DNA of 64,000 nt from Akkermansia biwaensis (GTDB lineage: Bacteria; Verrucomicrobiota; Verrucomicrobiia; Verrucomicrobiales; Akkermansiaceae). The stretch's first letter is position 1, and each line of letters opens with the position of its first letter. Location of the stretch: positions 806,001 through 870,000 of the forward strand of contig NZ_AP025943.1 in assembly GCF_026072915.1 (NCBI RefSeq), written 5' to 3'. The notes under the pieces are model-generated. The model was not told where the DNA came from and made no database searches. It worked only from the letters and a program-made list of their open reading frames with translations. The translations under genes and the position numbers were made by a program. Shown piece by piece: positions 35,496-44,747 of the stretch.

Positions 35496-35542
35496 CCAGC
35501 AGAGGCGGCGTTTCCGCCGCTCCCCCGGCGCCTTAACCTTTT

Positions 35543-38500
35543 TTAGAAGTCGTAGCGGTAGCCTATGCTTCCATTCAGTGAGCTGGCTCCGTCTCGGATG
35601 TCCGCGTTGCCGTCCACAAAGACCGTTCCCCGCGTCCCCACCGGCACGCTCAGGCCCGCTCCGATTTGCACGGCCGTGCGGCCGACTTTGGCTCCGCGCA
35701 CCCTCTGCAGCAAGCCCGGGTTGCCCAGGAGCCCCACGTTGGCTTCCCCGCGCCTGTCGCCCAGGTCCTGGGCCGCGTTGACACGCAGTTCCGCCAGCGC
35801 TTCCCTCCCGAAGAGGTTGCTGCCTACAAGACCCATCCAGCGGCCGCCAAGCGCCACCGTGCCCGTCGTCAGCTCCTGCTTGTCCACGTTGAGACCCATG
35901 CTGCCGGCTCCCGTTTCACGGTAGCCGTCCATCCGCGTGGTCACCACCGAGGCGTTGAACAGGGGCTGCAGGATGCTGCTCCTGTCTTCGTTGAGGTAGA
36001 TGTCGTAGGTGAGTTCATACATCGCTCCCATCCCCCAGCCGTTGGTGTTGCCTTCCGTTCTGTAGCTGCCCGCTCCGTAGTCCACCGTACGGTTGAGTTT
36101 GGCGTCGTTCCACCCGCCCGTCAGGATGAGCGTGTGGGCCCAGCGCTTACTTTGGTAGCGCCCGAAGAGGTTGGCGTAGTAGCTGTCCAGGTGGCCATCG
36201 GCCGTGTCCGCCGCGCTGGCCGTCAGGTCGCCGTAGTTGGCCGTGAAGGCCGCCCCCAGCGTGAAGGAGTCGCTGAGGTCCACGTCCACCCCGAAGGTGC
36301 CTCCCCAGGTGGTGAGCTTGTAGCCGCTTTCATCACCTTTAGTGTCCAGCTGGGCGTAGGAGCCCGTCCCCTGCATCCACATGTGGAAGTAGGGTAGGTC
36401 TTCGTTGATGTAGGCTGGGTTGACGCCCATTTGGTTGGTGCGGTTGCGCAGCCAGCTCATCTGGTCGCGCAGCGCGTCCCTCTGGGCCATGGAGAGGCTG
36501 GTGACCGTGGAGCCGGCCGCCGCGGCCATTTTGCGCGATACCGATCCGGGGTTATTGATCAAATCGTCGTTGATGGCCGAGAGGAAGCCGGTGAGGTATT
36601 GGTCCACCTGGCCGGAACGCGCCGCTCCCCACACCAGGTTGGCTCCGGCCAGCGAGTTGGCCGTGTCCGTCAGGACCGCGTAGGGGTTGTCGGTTTGTTC
36701 TTCGGCCTTGAGCAGGATTTTGTTGCCTTCATGCACCAGGTGCGCGTTTTTGTAGTAGGTGAGGAAGAGGCCCCCTACCGTGAGCGTGTTGTCCCCCAGC
36801 GTGATGTCTCCCGTTCCGGTGAGTTCCATCAGCGAGAGTTCCATCGGGTTGCCCGGGTTCCAGGTGATGTTGATTCCCGGCAGCGTGGTGACGTGGAAGG
36901 AGGCTCCATTTTCCACCACGATGCTGCCGGAGGATTGGATGAAGCTTTCCGTCAGGTTCCCGTCGGAGTTGAGCGTGAAGGTGGTGGTGGAGTTGCTGCC
37001 AAAGGTGGCCCCGTCCACCTTCAGGGTGGTGTTAAAGGCGCTAATGGCGTTGTCGCTGGCCTGGATGGTCAGATGGCCCCGGTTTTCCAGCGCGGCGTAG
37101 GTGAGGGCCGCCCCGTCGGTGTCCGCCTTGCCCTGCAGGACCAGGTTGCCTCCGTCGATGTTGAGGTCCGTGTCCACCCCGGAGGCGCGCAGCGTCTGGG
37201 AGCCGCCGCCGGTGACGGTCAGCGTTCCTTCTCCCAGCGAGCCTTCATAGACGTGGGCGGCTCCCTGGGCCGCGTTGACCGTGAAGTTGTGCCCGTTGAG
37301 CGTGAGGGCGCCCGCTCCCGTGAGGCCGCTGACGTTTCCGTCGCTGTTGGCGGTGAGCTGGCCGTCCAGCTCCAGCAGCACTCCGTCCATGGAGCTGCTG
37401 GCTGCCAGTTCCAGCGAGGAGCCCTGGGCCAGCTTCAGCGTGCCGCTGCCGGTGATGGCGGTGTTGCCCAGGGCTGCCGTGGCCCCCGTGAGGGTGAGCG
37501 TGCCGGAAGTGCCGATGTCCAGCGTGCCTCCGTAGGTGCCAGCTGCCAGCGTTTGGGCCGTGGTGTTTCCGCCAATGCCGATGGACGCCGGGGCTCCGGC
37601 ATCCGACGAGTCAAGCCGCAGGGTTTCCACATCGGCCGTGCCGTCGAGCTGGAGGACGCCCTGCTGGGCGATGATGTCCCCGGCCAGGCTGACCGTTCCC
37701 GTCAGCGTGAGCTTGTTGGCTCCCGTCTTGACCAGGTCCGTGTTGGCCGCCGCCCCGTTGAGGCCGGTGATGTCCCCCGCAAAGCCGGTGTCCACTCCCG
37801 TGGGTCCGTCGAAGAGGTTGTTTTGCAACTCGATGCTTCCCTTGTTGTCCGCCGTGTTGGTGACGATGAGGTTGCCCGTGCCCTGCTGCCCGGCTCCGCT
37901 TCCCGGGGCCGTGAGGTTTTTGATGACCATGGTGCCGTCGGATTCCACGTAGAGGTCTTCGTTGACGATGACCGCCTGGTAGAAGTTGAGCTCCTGGTTT
38001 TTGACGGGCGCATCCGCGCTGCCCGTGCCGTCCACGGAGGCTACGTAGATGAGGTCCGTGTCTCCGGAGATGACGATGTTGCCCCCGTCCGCGTCCACGA
38101 TGCCAAAGCCCAGCGCACTGAAGAGGGGATTGGAGGTAATGTGGGTTTTGAGGGCGGCCAGCTCCGCCGTGATGGTTCCGTTGGTCAGCAGGATTTCCAG
38201 CGTGCCCCCGGCCGTTTTCATGGCGTCGGCCACGGAGGTGAGGTCTAGCGTGAGCGTGGAGCCCTCCGCAAAGGCGATGGAGCCGGAGGCCCCGTCAAAC
38301 TGGATGAGGCTGCCCGTGCCCGTGAAGGGGGCGCCGGAGAGGTTGTCCGCACTCACCGCCAGCGTATTGCCGGCGCCGCTGACTGTCCACGTGCTGCCCG
38401 CCTTGAGTCCGGTGAGCTGGGTTCCCGCGGTGGTCGTGGCCACCGTGCCCAGTTGGGAGGCGTCCAGGCCGCCCAGGGCGATGTTGCCCGAGTTGGCCAC

Positions 38501-41500
38501 GGCTCCCACATGGACGCGGTTGGAGGCATTTCCCGCGTAGGCCCCTGCCTGGCTCAGCGCCCCGGATTGGATGAGGATGTTGGTGGTGGCCGCGGCATTG
38601 TCCAGGTCCAGCGTTCCCCTGGCCAGCGTGAGCGTGCCGGTCAGGTTGTTGGCCCTGTCGCCCACCAGGAAGGTACCCGTGGTGTTGACCACCAGGCTGC
38701 CCGCTCCGCTGATGGTTCCGGCCCAGGCGGCGTTGGCCCCGCTGCCGTCTCCCAGCTGGACGGTCGAGTTCTGGGCGATGCTTATGCCGCCCGTGCTGGT
38801 GTTGGCTCCCGTCAGCACCAGCTTGTCGCTGCCCTGGACGTCGAGTTTGGCCGTGTCGATGATGTCGCCCGCATAGAGCAGGTCCTTGCCCGTACCGCTG
38901 TAGTTGACCCGGAAGGTGCCCGCCCCGCCCAGCGAGGCGGCCTGGATGAATTCCCCGCTTGCCAGCGTGGTGGCCGCCGTCCCCGCGCCAAAGGCCAGGA
39001 CGCCGGCTCCCTGGCCGGAGTGCAGCGTGCCTTCATAGCCGGTCAGATCACCCGTGAAGACCACAGTGAGTGTAGGATTGGCTCCGGCGGGCAGGCCCAG
39101 GTTGGCTCCCGCTTCACCCGTCAGGGCTCCGGAGAGAGTGAGGGTCTGGTTGGAGTTGCCGTTGATCCAGCCTCCGGCCGCGGTGACGTGGATGTCGGCC
39201 CCTACCGGGTCGCCGCCGCCCACAAAGAAGCCCCGCCCGTCAAGTTCCAGGCTGGCCCCTCCCACGGCTTGGGCGTTGGAGAAGCCCACTTCGTTCCAGT
39301 CAGCGTTGGTGCCGTTGCCCACCAGCTTGAAGGTGCCCGTGAAGCCGGTGTTGCTGCCGCTGACCTGGTAGCGCCCCCCGCCGGGGTTGGTGGGGGCTTC
39401 CTTGTCTCCCAGGATGAGGTCCCCGGCTCCGCTGATGGCTCCCGAGAGGGTGAGCACCGTGGTCCTGTTGACGGCGCGCGCTTCGTTGAATTGCAGGGCG
39501 GCCCCCTGCGCGATGGAGAGGGCCCCGCTCCACACCCGAGTGGCCTGGGAGCCCGCGGGCAGGGTGATGTTGTAGGTGAGCTGGCCTTCCGTGACGCTGA
39601 TGGCTCCCGTGTAGGTGGTGGTGTCCTGCGCTGCCGCGGTGACGGAGATGTCCAGGCTGCCGCCGCCCAGCTTGACGAGGGCCGCGTTGCCCAGTTCCTG
39701 GCTGTAGGAGGCCCAGGAGATGTCGTTGCCGTTGGTGTCGATGCGCACTTCCGTGCTGTTGGCCGCGTCAATGAGGCCGGAGATGTCCTGGGAGGCTCCC
39801 GTGCCGTACACGAAGGCGCCCCCGCCAAAGACCAGCGCGTTGGTGGCAACCAGGCCCGGAGTGTTGGCATCGGTGACGTTGAGCACCAGCCGGCCTCCGT
39901 TGAGGGTGACCGTACCGGTACCCAGCCCCTGGGCGGTGTTGAGGTTGAGGGCCCCATCGATGATGGTGGTGCCTCCGGAGAAGGTGTTGGCGCCGGTGTT
40001 TTCAATGGTCAGCTCGCCCGTGCCGCGCTTGACCAGTTCCGTGGCTCCCGTGCCGTCCACAATGGCTCCGTCCCCCGAGAAGAGGTAGGCGGTTCCTTGC
40101 GCCCCTTGCGTGTTGTTGACCGTGATGCGCGGCGAGCTGACATCCCCGCTGATGGTGACCGTGGAGGCGGTGACGCCGGTCAGGTTTTCAAAGCTGGCCG
40201 CCTTCGTGCCGTCGTAGACCACCGCCATGCTGTCCTTGTCCAGCCAGATGTCCCCGCCTCCCGCGGCCATCCAGGTGCCCGATGCTCCGCCGTTCCAGTT
40301 GAGGGCTTCTCCCAGCGCCTTGACGCGCAGGTAGAGCGTGTTGCCCGTGAGTTCCAGCGCGTAGGTGTAGTCGCCCGAGAGGCCCGAAGGGTCGAAGTGG
40401 AAGCTGTTGGCCGTCAGCGTGCCGAAGTTGTCCGCGGTGATGAGCTTGTAGTCGTTTTCCATCGTCTGGTCCACGCCGCTGATGGTCAGCGTGAGCGTGC
40501 CGCCCGCATTGAAGGAGAGCGTGCCGCCCGACTGGATGAGCGCAGCGCTTGAGGAGCCCATGCCCGTGAGGTCCAGCGTCAGGCCCGAGGCCGCAGAGAG
40601 GGTCATGCCGCCGGCCGAAGTGAGGCGCGCCCCGGCGCCCAGGGTGATGGAGTTGCCAAAGGCAACGCCATCGGCCAGACCGAAGTGGAGCTCCCCGGCG
40701 GAGACCGTCAGTGCGTTGGTGTAGCCCGTGGCCGTGGAGAGCGTGAGCTTGCCCGTGCCGCTTTTGGTGAAGGCGCCGCGTCCGTCCAGCACCGTCGCGT
40801 TGGCAATCACCGCGTCCGTCCCGTCCCCCGCGGAGATTTCGTCAAAACCCGTAATGGCCGCCGCAGCAAACATGTCAGCTCTGGTCACCCCGTTGAGGTT
40901 CAATACGCTCCTGGTCACCACGTCCCCCTGGCCCTGCCCGGAAATAAACGTCGTACCGCTAAATACGGCTTCATTCCCCTCAATCGTCACATTGGCCTGG
41001 GCCGTGGTCAGGGAAGTGCCGTTGACCTTTCGACCGCCCGCATAAATGGAGGCATTATTGAACGTTCCACCGCTGATGGAAAGGTTGGCTTCCCCTATCG
41101 TCAATGCGGAACTGGTGTTGTTGCGTTCCACATAAGTACCCAGGGATATTTGCGCTCCATCGAATGTACCGCCTGTAATCGTAATATTGGTGGAACCAAT
41201 ATTTCCGGTGAGGGCAGCGGTAGCGGCTCCATTAATGTAGGAGCCGCCCCAGATCTGGCCTGTGTACGTGCCGGATTTGAAAGTCAGGTTGGTTGAACCG
41301 GTAATATTGAGTGTGGACGCTCCCGTCTCCACCCAGGTACCCCCGGCAATCATGGCCGCTACGGAGCCATTGCCCATATCCAGCGTCATGTTGGTAGAAG
41401 TCAAATTATAGGTGGACGAGTTGACCATGGCACCTGCAAACAGCTTCTTCCCTTCCGCAAACGTGCCACCTGAAATAGTAGTGGTAGCCCCCTGCGCAAA

Positions 41501-42457
41501 TACGTTTTCATTAAAGATGCCTCCGCTGATATCCAGGAAAACCGAAGCATTCTGCTTGACGGAAATTTCATTGCCTTTTCCCAACCCCAATACATTGGCA
41601 TTAAACGTGCCTCCACTGATGCTCAGTCTTCCTACATAATTTTTCCCTTCTTCCGTATTGCCGTAATTTACCTTTCCCATGCCCAGCAGGGAAACATTGC
41701 TGCCGAACGTTCCCCCTGTAACGGTCAGGTTGATGTCGCCCAGAATGGTAGAGGCATCCACATAGCCGCGAGCGGACCCGGCTGAAACAGTCCCGGTAAA
41801 GGCCCCTCCATTAATGGTGAAATTGACGTCTCCAGTATGCTGGAAACCTTCCAAGCCTAAAGCGAAAGAGATAATTTCAGAAGGAGCGCCAGTTGTCCAG
41901 CCCGTCCACTCTCCCCCATTGATGGTAGCGGTGAGAGTACCTGTTGTAGCAAACCTGACTCCGGCACCTCCTGCATTTCCATCCCCAAGCAAAGTCATTC
42001 CCGTCAGAGAACCTGCGTTTTCATCTACATTCAGGGTAACATCGGCCGTTACCGTACGCAGAGAGTTGGCCCAAAACATGAAATGAAATCCTGAAGTCAG
42101 GGAAGTATCCGCACCTATATTGATGGTGAATTTGTTGTCTCCATTGAGCGTAGTTTCTGCAGCATCCCCCACAATGTTCCACAACTGGACGCTGGCATAT
42201 GTTCCTCCCTCCAGAGTCAGCGTGCGATCATATCCCCCTTCATAAGTACCGGCTGCCGTGATGTCCGTCATATAAATGGTACCCGGAGAATCAGTCTGCT
42301 CCGAAGAAGAACCGCCTGGATTAGTGATCGTATATTGTTCATTACCAAATGTTATCGTCGTTTCTCCGTTATCATCCAGGGTATAGGCAGACCATGCAGG
42401 AGAAATGAAGCAGGCAAGGAGAGCGGATAAAAGAGACAGGGGCAGATGTGGTCGCAT
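35543..42457 (-). CDS. Giant type V autotransporter with beta-helix passenger
   Basis: A 2,304-residue autotransporter. The signal peptide MRPHLPLSLLSALLACFISP (cleavage near AWSA) leads the passenger. Residues ~170-560 hold many ISGGTF/ITGGTF-type repeats (SGGTFNANV, SGGIFNENV, SGGTFAEGK, TGGTFDGAQ, SGGTFNNAS), followed by Gly/Thr-rich beta-helix with a strand repeat such as NTFSGGTTIIDG near 820. The C-terminal ~280 residues (from about 2,010) form a beta-barrel translocator: alternating aromatic strands and a final GSIGYRYDF ending in Phe. It should be secreted through its own barrel and displayed on the surface. Ligand unknown. A candidate invertible promoter 57 bp upstream is OFF here, and the gene shares this switch design with the PEP-CTERM gene at 11417-18091. 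Confidence 0.93.
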   Translation of the reverse strand: MRPHLPLSLLSALLACFISPAWSAYTLDDNGETTITFGNEQYTITNPGGSSSEQTDSPGTIYMTDITAAGTYEGGYDRTLTLEGGTYASVQLWNIVGDAAETTLNGDNKFTINIGADTSLTSGFHFMFWANSLRTVTADVTLNVDENAGSLTGMTLLGDGNAGGAGVRFATTGTLTATINGGEWTGWTTGAPSEIISFALGLEGFQHTGDVNFTINGGAFTGTVSAGSARGYVDASTILGDINLTVTGGTFGSNVSLLGMGKVNYGNTEEGKNYVGRLSISGGTFNANVLGLGKGNEISVKQNASVFLDISGGIFNENVFAQGATTTISGGTFAEGKKLFAGAMVNSSTYNLTSTNMTLDMGNGSVAAMIAGGTWVETGASTLNITGSTNLTFKSGTYTGQIWGGSYINGAATAALTGNIGSTNITITGGTFDGAQISLGTYVERNNTSSALTIGEANLSISGGTFNNASIYAGGRKVNGTSLTTAQANVTIEGNEAVFSGTTFISGQGQGDVVTRSVLNLNGVTRADMFAAAAITGFDEISAGDGTDAVIANATVLDGRGAFTKSGTGKLTLSTATGYTNALTVSAGELHFGLADGVAFGNSITLGAGARLTSAGGMTLSAASGLTLDLTGMGSSSAALIQSGGTLSFNAGGTLTLTISGVDQTMENDYKLITADNFGTLTANSFHFDPSGLSGDYTYALELTGNTLYLRVKALGEALNWNGGASGTWMAAGGGDIWLDKDSMAVVYDGTKAASFENLTGVTASTVTISGDVSSPRITVNNTQGAQGTAYLFSGDGAIVDGTGATELVKRGTGELTIENTGANTFSGGTTIIDGALNLNTAQGLGTGTVTLNGGRLVLNVTDANTPGLVATNALVFGGGAFVYGTGASQDISGLIDAANSTEVRIDTNGNDISWASYSQELGNAALVKLGGGSLDISVTAAAQDTTTYTGAISVTEGQLTYNITLPAGSQATRVWSGALSIAQGAALQFNEARAVNRTTVLTLSGAISGAGDLILGDKEAPTNPGGGRYQVSGSNTGFTGTFKLVGNGTNADWNEVGFSNAQAVGGASLELDGRGFFVGGGDPVGADIHVTAAGGWINGNSNQTLTLSGALTGEAGANLGLPAGANPTLTVVFTGDLTGYEGTLHSGQGAGVLAFGAGTAATTLASGEFIQAASLGGAGTFRVNYSGTGKDLLYAGDIIDTAKLDVQGSDKLVLTGANTSTGGISIAQNSTVQLGDGSGANAAWAGTISGAGSLVVNTTGTFLVGDRANNLTGTLTLARGTLDLDNAAATTNILIQSGALSQAGAYAGNASNRVHVGAVANSGNIALGGLDASQLGTVATTTAGTQLTGLKAGSTWTVSGAGNTLAVSADNLSGAPFTGTGSLIQFDGASGSIAFAEGSTLTLDLTSVADAMKTAGGTLEILLTNGTITAELAALKTHITSNPLFSALGFGIVDADGGNIVISGDTDLIYVASVDGTGSADAPVKNQELNFYQAVIVNEDLYVESDGTMVIKNLTAPGSGAGQQGTGNLIVTNTADNKGSIELQNNLFDGPTGVDTGFAGDITGLNGAAANTDLVKTGANKLTLTGTVSLAGDIIAQQGVLQLDGTADVETLRLDSSDAGAPASIGIGGNTTAQTLAAGTYGGTLDIGTSGTLTLTGATAALGNTAITGSGTLKLAQGSSLELAASSSMDGVLLELDGQLTANSDGNVSGLTGAGALTLNGHNFTVNAAQGAAHVYEGSLGEGTLTVTGGGSQTLRASGVDTDLNIDGGNLVLQGKADTDGAALTYAALENRGHLTIQASDNAISAFNTTLKVDGATFGSNSTTTFTLNSDGNLTESFIQSSGSIVVENGASFHVTTLPGINITWNPGNPMELSLMELTGTGDITLGDNTLTVGGLFLTYYKNAHLVHEGNKILLKAEEQTDNPYAVLTDTANSLAGANLVWGAARSGQVDQYLTGFLSAINDDLINNPGSVSRKMAAAAGSTVTSLSMAQRDALRDQMSWLRNRTNQMGVNPAYINEDLPYFHMWMQGTGSYAQLDTKGDESGYKLTTWGGTFGVDVDLSDSFTLGAAFTANYGDLTASAADTADGHLDSYYANLFGRYQSKRWAHTLILTGGWNDAKLNRTVDYGAGSYRTEGNTNGWGMGAMYELTYDIYLNEDRSSILQPLFNASVVTTRMDGYRETGAGSMGLNVDKQELTTGTVALGGRWMGLVGSNLFGREALAELRVNAAQDLGDRRGEANVGLLGNPGLLQRVRGAKVGRTAVQIGAGLSVPVGTRGTVFVDGNADIRDGASSLNGSIGYRYDF

Positions 42458-42513
42458 AATACAGAACCTATTGATAATTAATAATTATAAAATATATTAC
42501 CTAATACTATTAC

Positions 42514-42528
42514 CGGATTAGAAATCCG
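42514..42528 (+). repeat. Switch B, proximal inverted-repeat site
   Basis: Palindrome CGGATT-AGA-AATCCG with an asymmetric centre; exact reverse complement of 42685-42699. The centre differs from that of switch A. Confidence 0.87.
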
Positions 42529-42684
42529 TGCAATAATTACGCAATAATGTTAGATAGAATATAAAATATTAAGAATGATATTGTTCAAAAATAATTATCT
42601 TATGACCTAATATGTTTTGCATTTTCTATATCCACCCTTTCTGATTTTGCTAAAAGCCTTGGCCTCAAAAATTGTCATTGACTC

Positions 42685-42699
42685 CGGATTTCTAATCCG
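42685..42699 (+). repeat. Switch B, distal inverted-repeat site
   Basis: Palindrome CGGATT-TCT-AATCCG. TTGACT ends two bases before it, so the site fills the promoter spacer as at switch A. Confidence 0.87.
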
Positions 42700-42761
42700 T
42701 AACTTTTTCCAGCTTTATCCTCATGATGACGTGCTGGTTTCTGAAAAAGAATTTTCTTTTC

Positions 42762-42790
42762 TTGCATCTCCGCGAGAGTATCTGTATAAG
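42762..42790 (+). promoter_or_regulatory. Promoter of tRNA-Asp
   Basis: TTGCAT (42762-42767) and TATAAG (42785-42790) with a 17-bp spacer, 41 bp before the tRNA 5' end. Confidence 0.65.
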
Positions 42791-42831
42791 CCTCCACGTC
42801 CCTGCCGCAAGGCGAGACAATCCAAGGTCAT

Positions 42832-42909
42832 GGAGCGGTAGCTCAGTTCGGTTAGAGCGCCAGCCTGTCACGCTGGAGGTCGCGGGTTCGAGCCCCGTCC
42901 GCTTCGCCA
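42832..42909 (+). tRNA. tRNA-Asp (anticodon GTC), CCA encoded
   Basis: A complete 78-nt cloverleaf. The acceptor stem GGAGCGG pairs with CCGCTTC, with discriminator G and encoded CCA. The D stem is GCTC/GAGC with an enlarged loop. The anticodon stem CCAGC/GCTGG carries loop CTGTCAC with anticodon GTC. The T arm is GCGGG-TTCGAGC-CCCGT (one G-U pair). Promoter and terminator flank it. Confidence 0.97.
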
Positions 42910-42927
42910 CCTTGCCTTGCAGAAACA

Positions 42928-42949
42928 ACCGCCTCCGGGCGGTTTTTTT
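42928..42949 (+). terminator. Terminator of tRNA-Asp
   Basis: Stem ACCGCC/GGCGGT (42928-42933 with 42938-42943) with loop TCCG, followed by six further T residues. It begins 19 bp after the tRNA. Confidence 0.92.
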
Positions 42950-43116
42950 GTGCCTTCTCCGGAGCTTTCCCAAAGTACCGCACCCCCGGACAAATGTTTC
43001 CGCTCCGGATTCAGGCATGCGGAAAGCCTCCTGCCAATCCGGCATATTTTACGGGAATCATGTTTTACTGGAAATGGCGCTTGGGCTTGCTAGAATGCCT
43101 CCCAGCAATACAAATC

Positions 43117-44697
43117 ATGAGCACACTTTCGGACCGCCTCTTTGAGGAAATCCTTCAAGCCCGCCAACGGGTTTATGCCGTAGGCGAACCTACTCCCCTC
43201 CAGAAATTGAATCTGCCGGCCATTCATGCCCCGGTATATGCCAAACGGGAGGACCTGGGGCCAATCCGCGCCTACAAATGGCGCGGAGCATACAATTGCA
43301 TGGCGGCCCTGAGCCAGGAAGCCAGGGACAAGGGAATCGTGGCGGCATCCGCGGGCAACCATGCACAGGGGGTAGCCCTGGCGGCAAGCGTGCTGAATTG
43401 CCGCGCCACCATTTTCATGCCGCGCTCCACCCCGGAAGTGAAGCAAACGGAAGTGCGCCGCCACGGCGGCAGCCATGTGGAAATCATCCTTCACGGCGAC
43501 TGCTATGACGAGACCGCGGACGCGGCCCACGAATACGCGGAAACGCACGGGAGCACCTTTGTCCACCCCTATGACGACCTGGTCACGATGGGCGGACAGG
43601 GAACGCTGGCGGATGAAGTAGTGATGAGCGGGGAAGGCCCCTTTGACCGCGCCTACGTGGCCATCGGCGGCGGCGGCCTGGCCGCATCCGTGGCCTGCTG
43701 GCTGAAGAAGTTCTGGCCGGATATCAAGGTGGTGGGCGTGGAGGGGGTGGACCAGGCTTCCATGAAGACTTCCATGGAACAGGGGCACCGCGTGAATCTG
43801 GATTACGTGGACGTGTTCTGCGACGGCACCGCCGTACATATTCCCGGGGAATATACCTATCCATTGTGCCGGGATTTGATCGACGAGTTCGTCACCGTTA
43901 CCAACAATGAAGTCTGCCAGGCCATCCGGGCCATGTGGGAATCTTCCCGCGTTGTTCCGGAACCGTCCGGAGCCATGAGCCTGGCAGGGTTCATGAAACA
44001 ATGGAACGAGGGACAGGTCAGGCCGGACGAAAAGAGCTTTGTCGTCATTTCCGGAGCCAACATGGATTTCACCCAGCTCACCCAGATCGCCCGCCAGGCG
44101 GGAATCGGCAACCATGAGACGCGCTACCTGCGCATCTCCATGGCCTCCAAACGCGGCCAGGTGCTCAAGTACCTGCGCCACATGCCCCCGGCCACCACGC
44201 TGGTGGACGTGCAGTACGGCAAGACGGAGGGAGACACGCAGTACCCCGTGTTCGGAATCGCCGCTTCCGACGAAGATCTGGACACCATCCGCACCACCCT
44301 GAAAAAGAAGGGCATCGAGTTCGAAGACATCAGCGAAGACGACGACGTGCGCTTCCGCATGATCCATTATCAGGCGGAGTTGTGCGAACACCCCCTGTTC
44401 GTCCATATCGAGTTTCCCGAACGCGCCGGAGCCTTCCTGGATTTCATGGAACGCATCGCTGATCTCGCATCCCTGTGCTACTTTAATTACACTTACACGG
44501 GGGAACGCGTAGGCCGCGCGCTGGTAGGCATGGAATTCGAATCCGCAGAAGACCGGGAAACCATCCGGAAGCGCATGGCCGGATTCACCCGGAACATCAT
44601 CCGCTCCATCCGGGAAATTTCTCCGGAAGCCTTCCACCGGATCATGGGAAAGGGGGCCCTGAGCATCGGCAGCCAAAAACGGGAAACCGGCGACTAG
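43117..44697 (+). CDS. ilvA: Threonine ammonia-lyase, biosynthetic
   Basis: A 526-residue PLP enzyme that deaminates threonine to 2-oxobutanoate, the first step of isoleucine synthesis. Lys54 in AYKWRGAYN binds PLP. ASAGNHAQG is the substrate and cofactor loop, and GGGGLAASV the phosphate-binding glycine loop. The C-terminal ~200 residues form two ACT-like regulatory domains (starting near ETRYLRISM), expected to give feedback control by isoleucine. The size matches E. coli IlvA (514). The ATG at 43117 is used; the longer frame to 42994 adds nothing family-like. maf follows 50 bp downstream. Confidence 0.94.
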   Translation: MSTLSDRLFEEILQARQRVYAVGEPTPLQKLNLPAIHAPVYAKREDLGPIRAYKWRGAYNCMAALSQEARDKGIVAASAGNHAQGVALAASVLNCRATIFMPRSTPEVKQTEVRRHGGSHVEIILHGDCYDETADAAHEYAETHGSTFVHPYDDLVTMGGQGTLADEVVMSGEGPFDRAYVAIGGGGLAASVACWLKKFWPDIKVVGVEGVDQASMKTSMEQGHRVNLDYVDVFCDGTAVHIPGEYTYPLCRDLIDEFVTVTNNEVCQAIRAMWESSRVVPEPSGAMSLAGFMKQWNEGQVRPDEKSFVVISGANMDFTQLTQIARQAGIGNHETRYLRISMASKRGQVLKYLRHMPPATTLVDVQYGKTEGDTQYPVFGIAASDEDLDTIRTTLKKKGIEFEDISEDDDVRFRMIHYQAELCEHPLFVHIEFPERAGAFLDFMERIADLASLCYFNYTYTGERVGRALVGMEFESAEDRETIRKRMAGFTRNIIRSIREISPEAFHRIMGKGALSIGSQKRETGD

Positions 44698-44747
44698 GAA
44701 CTGTTCATCCGGCCCGATTCCCTGCCACTTACTATTTATTCCCTTCC

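Larger units (their letters stand above)
42514..42699 (-). promoter_or_regulatory. Candidate invertible promoter segment B (OFF orientation)
   Basis: A 186-bp segment bounded by CGGATTAGAAATCCG (42514-42528) and its exact reverse complement CGGATTTCTAATCCG (42685-42699). TTGACT (42678-42683) lies just inside the distal copy, pointing away from the autotransporter gene; the hexamer 17 bp beyond is AACTTT. The gene-facing hexamer beside the proximal copy is TATTGC, not a good -35. Inversion would place TTGACT 17 bp from TAATAG (complement of 42507-42512), facing the gene, with a leader of about 40 nt. Architecture is direct; inversion is inferred. It matches segment A in every element. Confidence 0.78.
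42458..42831. other. Intergenic region containing invertible-promoter candidate B and tRNA promoter
   Basis: An A+T-rich 370-bp region between the autotransporter start (minus) and tRNA-Asp (plus). It contains the inverted-repeat segment 42514-42699 and the tRNA promoter at 42762-42790. No coding frame is supported. Confidence 0.7.

Noticed and set aside
36431-40552. Long plus-strand frames opposite the autotransporter gene
   Set aside because: Shadow frames of a repetitive G+C-rich gene; composition unlike any protein in the window.
42692-43045. Minus-strand open frame containing RTGLEPATSSVTGWRSNRTELP
   Set aside because: This is the translated antisense of tRNA-Asp and its flanks, a classic false protein; the tRNA explains the sequence.
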